64,000 nt of DNA from Herbaspirillum sp. RTI4 (GTDB lineage Bacteria > Pseudomonadota > Gammaproteobacteria > Burkholderiales > Burkholderiaceae_D). The translations under genes and the position numbers were made by a program. Positions 1 to 8,543 of this stretch are shown here, one piece after another; within the stretch, counting starts at the first letter, position 1; each line of letters begins with the position of its first letter. The DNA is taken from assembly GCF_034313965.1 (NCBI RefSeq), contig NZ_JAVIWQ010000002.1:248001-312000 (forward strand). Direction: 5' to 3'. Below the pieces are notes generated by a model. It had not been told where the DNA came from, made no database searches, and saw only the letters and a program-made list of their open reading frames with translations.

Positions 1-199
1 GCCCCTGATCGATCTCGCTGCCATCGGCGCGCAGGAACGGCAGGTAGCTGGCGTGGCGCGGTATGAGCTTGTCTTGCTGACGCCCGCATACAGCTTCGAT
101 AACCGGCCACAGCGCCGGACCTGACAGACGGACGACGCCGATGCCGCCGCGTCCGGGGGCAGTGGCGATGGCGATGATCGGGGTGGTGTCAGCTTGCAT
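1..199 (-). CDS. mnmE: MnmE (TrmE) tRNA modification GTPase, 5' part only
   Basis: The reading frame starts at 199 and runs off the left edge, so only about 66 N-terminal residues are present. They begin [20 protein letters not shown] and match the N-terminal tetrahydrofolate-binding domain of MnmE, which works with MnmG to place carboxymethylaminomethyl groups on the wobble uridine of some tRNAs. The GTPase domain lies outside the window. An in-frame ATG at 205 exists, but the AGGA box sits directly against it and is about 6 nt from the ATG at 199, so 199 is preferred. It follows yidC in the usual yidC-mnmE order, with a terminator between them. Confidence 0.93.
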   Translation of the reverse strand, partial: MQADTTPIIAIATAPGRGGIGVVRLSGPALWPVIEAVCGRQQDKLIPRHASYLPFLRADGSEIDQG

Positions 200-290
200 G
201 GTCATTCCTGTTCATTCTTGAATCGTGAGAAGTGCTGGTGGGCTCTATTGTGCTGCGGTTCCACGCATTATTACGGCGCTCTGGCAGACG

Positions 291-324
291 AAAAAAAACC
301 CGTGCAATCGACACGGGTTTTTTT
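291..324 (-). terminator. Rho-independent terminator after yidC
   Basis: An inverted repeat with CCCGTG/CACGGG arms and a 7-nt loop is flanked by A and T runs on both sides, so it can work in either direction. It lies between the yidC stop (374) and the mnmE start (199), both on the minus strand. It would end the rpmH-rnpA-yidD-yidC transcript and leave mnmE to its own promoter or to read-through. Confidence 0.85.
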
Positions 325-373
325 CGCATGGCAATGCAGGATCACATTGCCGGTGGCGCTTCTGTCGCTGCAA

Positions 374-2059
374 TTACGCCTTGCTATTGCCTGCTTCCAT
401 TTTCTTCGTAATCACCCATTGCTGTGTGATCGACAGGACGTTGTTGACGACCCAGTACAGCACCAGACCCGAAGGGAAGAAGAAGAACATGACCGAGAAA
501 ATAATCGGCATGAACATCATCACCTTGGCTTGCATTGGATCTGGTGGTTTTGGATTGAGCTTGGTCTGGATGAACATCGAGACGGCCATCAATACCGGCA
601 GAATGTAGAACGGATCGGGTGCGGCCAGATCGTGAATCCAGCCTATCCATGGGGCGTTGCGCATTTCAACACTGGCCAGCAGTACCCAGTACAGGGAAAT
701 GAACACCGGAATCTGCACCACGATAGGCAGACAACCGCCCAGTGGGTTGATCTTTTCGGTTTTGTACAGCGCCATCATTTCCTGATTCATCTTGGCTGGC
801 TCACCCTTATTGCGCTCGCGGATCGCGGTCATCTTGGGTGTGACGGCCTTCATCTTGGCCATGCTGCGATAGCTGGCGGCCGACAGGGGAAAAAAGATCA
901 GCTTGATGAGCATGGTCAGCAGGATGATGGTCCAGCCCCAGTTGCCGACGATGGCATGGATATGCACCATGAGCCAGAAAATCGGCTTGGCGATGATGGT
1001 CAGCCAGCCATAGTCCTTGACCAGTTCCAGGCCAGGGGACGTTTTTTCCAGAATGGTGGATTCCTGCGGGCCGGAATATAAACGGGCGTCCATCGTCACC
1101 GATGCACCCGGAGCGATAGCGCCCAGCGGGATGACGCTGGCAACTGCGTACAGATTAGGACCAACTTTTTCGGTGCGGATGTCGCGCTCGACCTTGTCGG
1201 CAGGGATGAAGGCGGAAACAAAGTAATGCTGTACCAGCGCCACCCACCCGTTGTCGGCTTTGTTGGCGTGCTCGGCTTTACCTTCTTCGATTTTTTCAAA
1301 CGTCATCTTCTGGAATTTTTGCGCGTCGGTATAGACGGCAGGTCCGGTGAAGGTGCTGTAGAAATGCGATTCGCCGCCCGGCTTGTTACCGTCGCGCACC
1401 AGTTGCAGGTACAGCGAAGGAGTAATCGCAGCAGCACTGGCGTTGGTCACCGTGTGCTTGACGTCGATGGTGTAGTCGTCACGTTTGAAGGTGAAGGTCT
1501 TGGTCAGCTTGACGCCGTTTTGCTCGGCTTGCAGCACCAGTTGCACCTGGTTGCCGCCATCAAGTGTGCGTGTGCCGGGCAGAGCGACAAAGCCGGTTTT
1601 ATGATTCGGATACGGACCGCCGATCAGGCCGGTCTCTGCCAGATAGGTATGGCCGGCGCTGGAATCGAACAACACGAGATTTTTAGTCGGGTCTACGGTA
1701 TCGCGATGCTTGAGCAGTTCCAGCCGCTTCAGTTCGCCACCGACGGTGCTGATCTCGGCTTTCACCACATCGGTGGTGATGGTGATGGTTTCACTTTTGA
1801 AGGGTGCGTTGGCAGCAGCGACGCCAGCCAATGCAGTGCTGGCAGCGCCGGCGGGAGAGACTGAAGGCACGGCAGTTTGACCTGGCGCGGCCGGTGCGGC
1901 TGGCGCGGCCGGTGCGGCTGGCGCAGCGACTGGCTGGGTTTGCTCGGCTGCGCCGGGAAAGAACATCGAAGGCTTGCCGTTGTGACGCATCCAGCCATCC
2001 CACAACAGGAGCAACGAGAACGAAAACACAACCCACAGGACGGTACGTTTAATATCCAT
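374..2059 (-). CDS. yidC: Membrane protein insertase YidC
   Basis: About 561 residues, the usual length for proteobacterial YidC. The N-terminal membrane anchor ([20 protein letters not shown]) is followed by an Ala/Pro-rich linker, a large periplasmic beta domain and the conserved C-terminal insertase core ([53 protein letters not shown]). YidC inserts and folds inner-membrane proteins alone or with SecYEG. A TTG 15 bases upstream would add five residues, but the start MDIKRT fits the family. It is the last gene of the rpmH-rnpA-yidD-yidC series. One substrate, the ATP synthase c subunit, is also encoded in this window. Confidence 0.96.
   Translation of the reverse strand: MDIKRTVLWVVFSFSLLLLWDGWMRHNGKPSMFFPGAAEQTQPVAAPAAPAAPAAPAAPGQTAVPSVSPAGAASTALAGVAAANAPFKSETITITTDVVKAEISTVGGELKRLELLKHRDTVDPTKNLVLFDSSAGHTYLAETGLIGGPYPNHKTGFVALPGTRTLDGGNQVQLVLQAEQNGVKLTKTFTFKRDDYTIDVKHTVTNASAAAITPSLYLQLVRDGNKPGGESHFYSTFTGPAVYTDAQKFQKMTFEKIEEGKAEHANKADNGWVALVQHYFVSAFIPADKVERDIRTEKVGPNLYAVASVIPLGAIAPGASVTMDARLYSGPQESTILEKTSPGLELVKDYGWLTIIAKPIFWLMVHIHAIVGNWGWTIILLTMLIKLIFFPLSAASYRSMAKMKAVTPKMTAIRERNKGEPAKMNQEMMALYKTEKINPLGGCLPIVVQIPVFISLYWVLLASVEMRNAPWIGWIHDLAAPDPFYILPVLMAVSMFIQTKLNPKPPDPMQAKVMMFMPIIFSVMFFFFPSGLVLYWVVNNVLSITQQWVITKKMEAGNSKA
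1883..1924. repeat. 18-bp tandem repeat inside yidC
   Basis: Two full copies of an 18-bp unit (starting TGGCGCGGCCGG) at 1883-1900 and 1901-1918, plus part of a third, encode the Ala-Pro-Ala-Ala-Pro-Ala linker between the first membrane helix and the periplasmic domain of YidC. The unit length is a multiple of three, so copy-number change would alter linker length without shifting the frame. Confidence 0.8.
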
Positions 2060-2070
2060 TTGTGTATTTT

Positions 2071-2364
2071 TCAATAGTCAGGAGTAGTTGCTACCGTCGA
2101 TGATTTAACCTCGATGGGGGCAGAGTGAACAGGGGTTGTTGCAGCGGCACGCGGCGATGGTACAGTATCCACACCGCCTGCGTGCCAGGGATGGCATTTG
2201 CACAGCCGTTTGGCGGCAAGTACGCTGCCGTAGATCGCGCCGTGCAGCGTGATCGCTTCGGCGGCATAATCCGAGCAACTGGGATAAAAACGACAGTTCT
2301 GACCGAGGAAAGGACTGAGCCCCAGCTTGTAGCCACGCAACAATAACAGCAAGGGCGTTTTCAT
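2071..2364 (-). CDS. yidD: Membrane protein insertion efficiency factor YidD
   Basis: 97 residues. The N-terminal two thirds carry the YidD signature: an amphipathic start ([30 protein letters not shown] without the gaps), with a Cys-rich core (CRFYPSC) and a later KCHPWHAGG motif. YidD is a small inner-membrane-associated protein that aids YidC-dependent insertion. It sits 3 bases after rnpA and 11 bases before yidC, a conserved arrangement. The last 30 or so residues are a low-conservation Ala/Thr/Pro tail. Confidence 0.93.
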   Translation of the reverse strand: MKTPLLLLLRGYKLGLSPFLGQNCRFYPSCSDYAAEAITLHGAIYGSVLAAKRLCKCHPWHAGGVDTVPSPRAAATTPVHSAPIEVKSSTVATTPDY

Positions 2365-2367
2365 CGT

Positions 2368-2799
2368 TTATTTTCCGGCGGGCGTTACTGCGACAGAATC
2401 CGCAGCATGAACGATCGGAGTTGCCTTGAGATGTGCAAACAATTGCGTCAGTTCGGCTTGCAGTACTTTCTTCAGGCCGACCGTCGTTGCAGGTCCGGTT
2501 TTGCTGTTGACCGGGCGCGACAAGCGCACGATGCAGTCCATAGGGGGGAGTACCGTCTGCCGAAACAACTCACGCGTCATGCGTTTGACCGTATTGCGCG
2601 TCACAGCGCGAGGTGCCAGCCTTTTGGCGGCAACTACGCCGAGACGCGCGCAAGGACAAGCATTGGCGCTGGTGTACAACACGAAGTGTGCAGTTCGATA
2701 GACAGGGCGCAAACGAAAAACGGATGAAAACTCATCCGTCTTAACGATGCGCTGATCGCGCGTAAAGGAGCACGAGGAGTACGAAAGAACGTCGGACAC
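2368..2799 (-). CDS. rnpA: Ribonuclease P protein component
   Basis: About 143 residues from a GTG at 2799. The core has the RnpA features: an aromatic/basic start (FSSVFRLRPVYRTAHFVLY) and the RNA-binding signature VVAAKRLAPRAVTRNTVKRMTRE read in pieces. RnpA supports RNase P RNA in 5' maturation of tRNAs. The frame is open up to 2883, but that part overlaps rpmH, so the real start lies between 2799 and about 2770. GTG at 2799 is the first candidate after the rpmH stop, and no strong ribosome-binding site decides it. The C-terminal tail after the core is longer than in E. coli. Confidence 0.9.
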   Translation of the reverse strand: MSDVLSYSSCSFTRDQRIVKTDEFSSVFRLRPVYRTAHFVLYTSANACPCARLGVVAAKRLAPRAVTRNTVKRMTRELFRQTVLPPMDCIVRLSRPVNSKTGPATTVGLKKVLQAELTQLFAHLKATPIVHAADSVAVTPAGK

Positions 2800-2821
2800 G
2801 CAAACAGTCGCGTTATCCGGC

Positions 2822-2956
2822 TTAAGCAGCCAGACGCTTACGACCCTTGGCGCGACGCGCGTTGAGTACGGCGCGGCCGCCACGGGTTGCCATACGTGCG
2901 CGGAAACCGTGGGTGCGCTTGCGACGAACTACGGAAGGTTGGTAAGTACGTTTCAT
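2822..2956 (-). CDS. rpmH: 50S ribosomal protein L34
   Basis: 44 codons read [18 protein letters not shown] and continue with the L34 pattern [24 protein letters not shown], ending in TAA at 2824-2822. The protein is small, very basic and full length. It was found by direct reading on the minus strand, inside the upstream extension of the rnpA frame. It is the first gene of the rpmH-rnpA-yidD-yidC series and has a recognisable promoter about 280 bases upstream. dnaA, its usual divergent neighbour, is not present. Confidence 0.97.
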   Translation of the reverse strand: MKRTYQPSVVRRKRTHGFRARMATRGGRAVLNARRAKGRKRLAA

Positions 2957-3236
2957 GATGGACTCGCTTAATCAGCAAAAAATTACAAAGATAAATCGGT
3001 GGAATGGCACGCTGCGCGTCTGGTTACGTGTATTAGTTGCGTATTGCTATCCGCCGTTAAGGATACTGGCCTCCTGAGCGTCTTTTAAGAACAGGTCTTA
3101 AAAGCTTGCCCGAAAGATTTTCCTTGGAGACTTGGCTGGATAACGTCCGCTTCCGATGACCCGTAACCCTGCTTTCGGATCAACCTGGGCTATGCGGAAC
3201 CTGCGCCTGCGCACATCAACAGATGGTGAACCCTGA
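2957..3236 (-). other. Long, structured 5' leader of rpmH (possible leader RNA)
   Basis: A transcript from the promoter at 3237-3266 would have about 275 nt before the rpmH start. It contains a perfect 9-bp hairpin with a 5-nt loop (CTTTTAAGA arms, 3082-3090 and 3096-3104), a possible longer-range pair (CCGAAAG/CTTTCGG, 3110-3116 with 3172-3178) and a short TATCC/GGATA hairpin nearer rpmH. No convincing reading frame was found in it. It may be a plain leader, a ribosomal-protein control element or a small RNA. I do not recognise it as a known RNA family. Confidence 0.4.
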
Positions 3237-3266
3237 ATTAGACCGCATTTTTTACTTGCTTGTCAA
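3237..3266 (-). promoter_or_regulatory. Sigma-70 promoter for the rpmH operon
   Basis: On the minus strand a perfect -35 box TTGACA (3266-3261) is followed, 18 bases on, by the -10 box TCTAAT (3242-3237). It reads toward rpmH, and no other gene lies between. Confidence 0.75.
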
Positions 3267-3620
3267 TGACTTACGCACGAACACCTACTTATTCAAAACC
3301 CGAAAAGCGGCGTCATTCAGTCACTGTTGCCCCGAAGCAGGGTATCTTCGATGCTACAAAAATCGATATCAATCCAATGGTAATGCGTTGTGATTTGGAG
3401 ATATATCGAATGCCCAGTAACAAAAAGATATAAAATAAAATCATCAATTTATCCTTCGGAAACTTTTTAAAAACAGGCTTATTTCCCTCGCACATCAGGC
3501 TTCGCCTATCCGAAGTTGCAACATGTAAAACCATTCACTCAATCAATCACTGGCGCGCATTTCAGCGATTGATCCAAAGTAAGTACGATCTGTTAACAAC
3601 CATGTTGATACGGAGGGTAT
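3267..3620. other. Intergenic region between the rpmH promoter and prkA
   Basis: No gene I can support. The stretch 3350-3480 is clearly richer in A and T than its surroundings. A minus-strand frame at 3313-3534 (73 codons, two hydrophobic stretches) lacks family resemblance and a ribosome-binding site, so it is not called. No perfect DnaA box (TTATNCACA) was found here, which matters because this is where oriC and dnaA lie in many relatives. A GGAGG box just before 3621 belongs to prkA. Confidence 0.6.
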
Positions 3621-5543
3621 ATGGATATCTACAGCAGCTTCGCGAGTCGTTTCGACAAGACAAGGGAAGAGGAACTTTCCCTTGAGGAATATCTGGCCCG
3701 TTGCAAGAGTGACCCGGCCGTCTACGCGAGCGCTTCCGAACGCATGCTGATGGCCATCGGCGAACCGGAAAAAATTGACACGCGCCAGGATCAGGTGCTG
3801 TCGCGCATATTCGCCAACAAAGTCATCAAGGTTTATCCGGCGTTCAAAGAGTTCTACGGCGCAGAAGAAGCGATCGAACAGGTGGTCTCGTATTTCCGCC
3901 ACGCCGCGCAAGGACTGGAAGAAAAAAAACAAATCCTCTATTTGCTCGGCCCGGTCGGCGGCGGAAAATCTTCCATCGCAGAACGTCTCAAGCAACTGAT
4001 GGAAACCGTACCCTTCTATTCGATCAAGGGCTCGCCGGTCAACGAATCGCCGCTCGGTCTGTTTGATCACGACGAAGACGGACCGATTCTGGAAGAGCAA
4101 TTCGGCATCCCCCGCCGTTATCTGAAATCGATTCTCAGCCCCTGGGCAGTCAAGCGCCTGCACGAATTCAACGGCGACATCCGCCAGTTCCGCGTAGTCA
4201 AACGCTATCCGTCCATCCTGCGCCAAATCGCCATTTCCAAAACCGAACCGGGCGACGAAAACAATCAGGATATTTCCACACTGGTCGGCAAAGTCGACAT
4301 CCGCAAGCTGGAACAATTTTCGCAGGACGACGCCGACGCCTACAGTTATTCAGGCGGTCTGTGCCTGTCAAATCAGGGCTTGCTGGAATTTGTCGAAATG
4401 TTCAAAGCGCCGATCAAGGTATTGCATCCCTTACTCACCGCCACACAGGAAGGCAACTTCAAGGGTACTGAGGGATTCGGCGCGATTCCTTTCGACGGCG
4501 TGATTCTGGCCCACTCCAACGAATCAGAATGGAAAACTTTCCGCAACAACAAGAACAATGAAGCGCTGCTGGATCGCATTTACATCGTCAAAGTGCCCTA
4601 CTGCCTGCGGGTCACCGAAGAAATCAAGATTTACGAAAAACTGCTGCGCACCTCCTCACTCGCGCACGCCACCTGCGCGCCCGGCACATTAAAAATGATG
4701 GCGCAATTTGCCGTGCTGAGTCGTTTGGGCGAACCGGAAAATTCCAGCCTGTTTTCCAAGATGCAAATCTATGACGGCGAAAACCTGAAAGACAGCGACC
4801 CGCGCGCCAAGTCCTATCAGGAGTACCGCGACTATGCCGGCGTCGATGAAGGAATGACTGGCGTATCAACCCGGTTTGCCTTCAAGATTTTGTCACGCGT
4901 ATTCAACTTCGATTCCACTGAAATCGCCGCCAATCCGGTGCATCTGATGCACATCCTGGAACAGCAAATCGAACGCGAACAATTCCCGCCCGAAACCGAG
5001 CAAAAATACCTCGCCTTCGTCAAAGACACGCTGGCCTCGCGCTACGCCGAATTCATCGGCAAGGAAATCCAGACCGCCTATCTGGAGTCGTATTCCGAGT
5101 ACGGACAAAATGTATTCGATCGCTACGTCACCTATGCCGATTTCTGGATTCAGGACCAGGAATTCCGCGATCACGATACCGGCGAAAGTTTTGACCGTGC
5201 CGCGCTCAATGCGGAACTGGAAAAAATAGAGAAGCCCGCTGGCATCAGCAACCCCAAAGATTTCCGTAACGAAATCGTCAACTTTGTGTTGCGTGCGCGG
5301 GTCGCCAACGGTGGCAAAAATCCGCTCTGGACCAGCTATGAAAAACTGCGCGTGGTGATCGAAAAGAAAATGTTCTCCAACACCGAAGACCTGCTGCCGG
5401 TCATTTCCTTCAACGCCAAAGGCTCCACCGACGAACTGCGCAAGCATGAAGACTTCGTCAACCGCATGGTAAGCAAAGGCTACACACCCAAACAGGTACG
5501 ACTGTTGTGCGAATGGTATTTGCGGGTACGCAAATCCTCTTGA
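3621..5543 (+). CDS. prkA: PrkA family serine protein kinase (YeaG)
   Basis: 640 residues, the usual length (E. coli YeaG is 644). An AAA+-like N-terminal domain carries the Walker A loop GPVGGGKS at residues 110-117. A C-terminal PrkA kinase-like domain follows. A strong GGAGG lies about 7 bases before the ATG. The family is a soluble cytoplasmic kinase/ATPase linked to nitrogen starvation and stationary-phase stress. It leads the conserved prkA-yeaH-spoVR trio and is separated from yeaH by 157 bases holding a long inverted repeat. Its exact substrates are not evident from sequence. Confidence 0.95.
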   Translation: MDIYSSFASRFDKTREEELSLEEYLARCKSDPAVYASASERMLMAIGEPEKIDTRQDQVLSRIFANKVIKVYPAFKEFYGAEEAIEQVVSYFRHAAQGLEEKKQILYLLGPVGGGKSSIAERLKQLMETVPFYSIKGSPVNESPLGLFDHDEDGPILEEQFGIPRRYLKSILSPWAVKRLHEFNGDIRQFRVVKRYPSILRQIAISKTEPGDENNQDISTLVGKVDIRKLEQFSQDDADAYSYSGGLCLSNQGLLEFVEMFKAPIKVLHPLLTATQEGNFKGTEGFGAIPFDGVILAHSNESEWKTFRNNKNNEALLDRIYIVKVPYCLRVTEEIKIYEKLLRTSSLAHATCAPGTLKMMAQFAVLSRLGEPENSSLFSKMQIYDGENLKDSDPRAKSYQEYRDYAGVDEGMTGVSTRFAFKILSRVFNFDSTEIAANPVHLMHILEQQIEREQFPPETEQKYLAFVKDTLASRYAEFIGKEIQTAYLESYSEYGQNVFDRYVTYADFWIQDQEFRDHDTGESFDRAALNAELEKIEKPAGISNPKDFRNEIVNFVLRARVANGGKNPLWTSYEKLRVVIEKKMFSNTEDLLPVISFNAKGSTDELRKHEDFVNRMVSKGYTPKQVRLLCEWYLRVRKSS

Positions 5544-5555
5544 GGCACAGACGTC

Positions 5556-5621
5556 CCTCGTATTGCACGCATCACTATATGCAAAATCACTGCATGCAAT
5601 ATCTCCGCATGCAATACGAGG
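5556..5621. repeat. Inverted repeat between prkA and yeaH
   Basis: Two 15-bp arms (5556-5570, CCTCGTATTGCACGC; 5607-5621, GCATGCAATACGAGG) are complementary except at one position and flank a 36-base loop, which holds a third partial copy (TGCATGCAAT, 5591-5600). The repeat begins 12 bases after the prkA stop. In the mRNA it could form a long stem that slows read-through, stabilises the upstream message or is a processing site. It has no T run, so a standard terminator is unlikely. Confidence 0.75.
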
Positions 5622-5700
5622 AACGGGCAGGAAAGCGGGCGACGCCGGGAAGATAAAACGGCGACGGCAACATCCCCTCAATCCAGCGGGAGAACAGATA

Positions 5701-6969
5701 GTGTTGCATCAAATCATCGACCGCAGACTAGCGGGCAAGAACAAAAGCATTGCCAATCGCGAGCGTTTTTTACGCCGCTACCGTAACGATATCCGCCGTT
5801 CAGTAACAGAAGCCATCCGCGACCGCAGCATCACGGATATAGAAAACGGCAAGAGCATCAGCATCCCCAAAAAAGGCATCGCCGAACCCGCCTTCCGCCA
5901 TGGTCCCGGCGGCAAACGGGAAATGGTCCATCCCGGCAATCAGGAATATCTGCAAGGCGATCGCATAGAACGCCCATCCAGCGGCAGTAGCGGTGGCGGC
6001 GGCAGCGCCGCCAGCAATCAGGGCGAAGGCCAGGACGATTTCGTCTTCCAGCTCACGCGCGAAGAATTCATGCAATATTTTTTCGAAGACCTGGAATTGC
6101 CGCGCCTGATACAAACCAGTCTGATGAGTACGCCCAGCTGGAAAAACACCCGCGCCGGTTACGCCACCGAAGGCTCGCCCAACAACATCGACATCGTGCG
6201 CTCGCTACGCAGTTCTCTAGGACGCCGCATCGCACTGGGTGCCCCGCTAAGAGCCAGATTGCGTGAACTGGAAGCCCTGCGTGAAACCCTGCTGGCCGGC
6301 ACTCATAGAAACAAAAAAGAATTGCAACAGCTCGATGAAGAAATTCAGCTACTGAAAGGACGCCTTCTACGCATCCCCTTCATCGACCCCTTCGACCTGC
6401 GCTATGTCAACCGGGTCAGACAACCGCAACCCTCCACGCAGGCCGTCATGTTTTGCATCATGGACGTCTCTGGCTCGATGGATGAAGCGCGCAAAGATTT
6501 AGCGAAACGATTTTTCATCCTGCTCTACCTGTTCCTGAGCCGCAATTACGAACACATCGAAGTCGTCTTCATCCGCCACCACACCCGCGCCGATGAGGTC
6601 GATGAAGAAACTTTTTTCCGTTCACAAGAAAGCGGCGGCACCGTAGTCTCCAGCGCGCTGGAACTGATGCAAAATATCATCGAAACCCGCTACTCGCCCA
6701 CAGAATGGAATATCTACGCCGCGCAAGCTTCAGATGGCGACAACTGGAATGACGACTCACCTAAATGCCGGCAAATTCTTGAGCAAAGCATCCTGCCATT
6801 AGTGCGCTATTTCTCCTACATCCAGGTAGTGGAAGCCGAGCAAAATTTGTGGACTGAATATGCGCAACTCGCCGCTTCAGAGCCGCACTTCGCAATGAAA
6901 AAAGTACGCTCCGCCAGCGACATCTACCCCGTCTTCCGCGAGCTTTTTGAAAAACAGGTGGTCGCATGA
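5701..6969 (+). CDS. yeaH: YeaH/YhbH family protein (DUF444, von Willebrand-A-like)
   Basis: 422 residues from a GTG at 5701, preceded by a GGGAG box. The open frame extends upstream to 5563, but homology to E. coli YeaH (about 427 aa) starts at IIDRRLAGKNKS. A Gly/Ser-rich linker lies near residues 95-115. The C-terminal half is a von Willebrand A-like domain with a metal-site motif DVSGSMD, then SGGTVVSSAL and QASDGDNW. Members are co-encoded with PrkA and SpoVR. The stop overlaps the spoVR start by 4 bases (ATGA), indicating coupled translation. The biochemical role is not established. Confidence 0.93.
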   Translation: MLHQIIDRRLAGKNKSIANRERFLRRYRNDIRRSVTEAIRDRSITDIENGKSISIPKKGIAEPAFRHGPGGKREMVHPGNQEYLQGDRIERPSSGSSGGGGSAASNQGEGQDDFVFQLTREEFMQYFFEDLELPRLIQTSLMSTPSWKNTRAGYATEGSPNNIDIVRSLRSSLGRRIALGAPLRARLRELEALRETLLAGTHRNKKELQQLDEEIQLLKGRLLRIPFIDPFDLRYVNRVRQPQPSTQAVMFCIMDVSGSMDEARKDLAKRFFILLYLFLSRNYEHIEVVFIRHHTRADEVDEETFFRSQESGGTVVSSALELMQNIIETRYSPTEWNIYAAQASDGDNWNDDSPKCRQILEQSILPLVRYFSYIQVVEAEQNLWTEYAQLAASEPHFAMKKVRSASDIYPVFRELFEKQVVA

Positions 6970-8495
6970 ACCAGCCACAAGAACGTATCCCGCTGCCCTG
7001 CCCGTCCGACTGGTCGTTCGAGCTGATCGAACAATACAATGAAGAAATCGCGCGTGTAGCGGAACGCTACAAACTCGACATTTACCCCATCCAGCTCGAA
7101 ATCATATCTGCCGAACAAATGATGGATGCCTACGCCTCCTCCGGTATGCCAGTCAATTACCGGCACTGGTCCTTCGGTAAACATTTCCTGATTACGGAGC
7201 GCGACTACAAACGCGGCCAGATGGGGCTGGCCTACGAGATCGTCATCAATTCCAATCCTTGCATCGCCTATCTGATGGAAGAAAACACGATGACCATGCA
7301 GGCGCTCGTGGTCGCGCATGCGGCCTATGGGCACAACTCGTTTTTCAAGGGCAACTACCTGTTCCAGTTATGGACCGACGCCAACGCCATCATCGACTAC
7401 CTGGTCTACGCCAAGGCCTACATCGCCGAATGCGAACAGCAGCACGGCTTCGAGCGCGTCGAAGAAATCCTCGACTCCTGCCACGCACTGATGAACTACG
7501 GTGTCGACCGTTACAAACGTCCGCAACGCCTGTCACTGGCTAAAGAACAGCTGCGCCAGCAAGAAAGAGAGGAATACGCGCAATCACAAGTCAATGAATT
7601 GTGGCGCACGCTTCCGCAGAAAAAAGAAGCGGCATCAACCCAAACAGACGAGCGATTCCCTCCCGAGCCACAAGAAAATTTATTGTATTTCGCTGAAAAA
7701 AACGCCCCCCTGTTAGCGTCGTGGGAACGTGAAGTCATCCGCATTGTGCGCAAGGTCGCGCAGTATTTTTATCCGCAGCGACAAACGCAGGTAATGAATG
7801 AGGGATGGGCCACTTTCTGGCACTACACCCTGCTCAACACCCTGTACGACGAAGGAAAACTGAGCGACGGCTTCATGATCGAGTTCCTCCACTCGCACAG
7901 CAATGTGGTGTTTCAGCCTCCGGTCACGGCATCGTATTACAGCGGCATCAACCCCTATGCGCTGGGCTTTTCCATGATGAGCGACATCCGCCGCATCTGC
8001 GAATTTCCAACCGAAGAAGACTACCGCTGGTTTCCTGACATCGCCGGCACACCCTGGCTGGAAACACTCGATTACGCCATGCGCAATTTCAAGGATGAGA
8101 GTTTCATTGCGCAATACCTCTCCCCCAAACTCATCCGCGACATGCGGCTGTTCTCCGTACTCGACGACCCCACCCGCCGCGAGCTGGAAGTCTCCGCCAT
8201 CCATAACGACGCGGGCTATCAGTCCGTGCGAGAGACGCTCTCGCGGCAATACGACATCAACCACCGCGAACCGAATATCCAGGTCTGGTCCGTCAACACC
8301 CGCGCCGACCGCAGCCTGACACTACGTCACTTCCGCAGCGATAGCCGGCCACTGGGCGACGATACCGAAGAAGTATTGCGGCACATGGCGCGACTATGGC
8401 AATTCGATGTCTATCTGGAAAGCGTCGATGAGAGCGACTATGTCGTGCAGCGTTACGAATGCAAGGGGAAGCATCCGAACGGATTTGTGCTCTGA
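6966..8495 (+). CDS. ycgB: SpoVR family protein (YcgB)
   Basis: 509 residues, matching E. coli YcgB (about 510). Recognisable SpoVR features are the N-terminal LIEQYNEEIARVAERYKLD region, the central HNSFFKGNYLF, and the NEGWATFWHYT and INPYALGF motifs. The family is named for a Bacillus spore-cortex gene, but in proteobacteria it is part of the prkA-yeaH-spoVR stress cluster. It overlaps yeaH by 4 bases. The next gene, marC, is convergent 48 bases away, and no clear terminator was seen in the gap. Confidence 0.94.
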   Translation: MNQPQERIPLPCPSDWSFELIEQYNEEIARVAERYKLDIYPIQLEIISAEQMMDAYASSGMPVNYRHWSFGKHFLITERDYKRGQMGLAYEIVINSNPCIAYLMEENTMTMQALVVAHAAYGHNSFFKGNYLFQLWTDANAIIDYLVYAKAYIAECEQQHGFERVEEILDSCHALMNYGVDRYKRPQRLSLAKEQLRQQEREEYAQSQVNELWRTLPQKKEAASTQTDERFPPEPQENLLYFAEKNAPLLASWEREVIRIVRKVAQYFYPQRQTQVMNEGWATFWHYTLLNTLYDEGKLSDGFMIEFLHSHSNVVFQPPVTASYYSGINPYALGFSMMSDIRRICEFPTEEDYRWFPDIAGTPWLETLDYAMRNFKDESFIAQYLSPKLIRDMRLFSVLDDPTRRELEVSAIHNDAGYQSVRETLSRQYDINHREPNIQVWSVNTRADRSLTLRHFRSDSRPLGDDTEEVLRHMARLWQFDVYLESVDESDYVVQRYECKGKHPNGFVL

Positions 8496-8543
8496 GATAA
8501 CGACGACGGAGGAGTCCCGCGCCTGAAAAAAGAGAGGGGCAAT

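Noticed and set aside
3001..3300. Possible known RNA (4.5S, 6S or RNase P RNA) upstream of rpmH
   Set aside because: The conserved core motifs of these RNAs were not found. It is kept only as an unassigned structured leader.
3313..3534. Minus-strand 73-codon frame with hydrophobic stretches
   Set aside because: No ribosome-binding site, no family resemblance, and it lies in an AT-rich patch where open frames with hydrophobic codons arise by chance.
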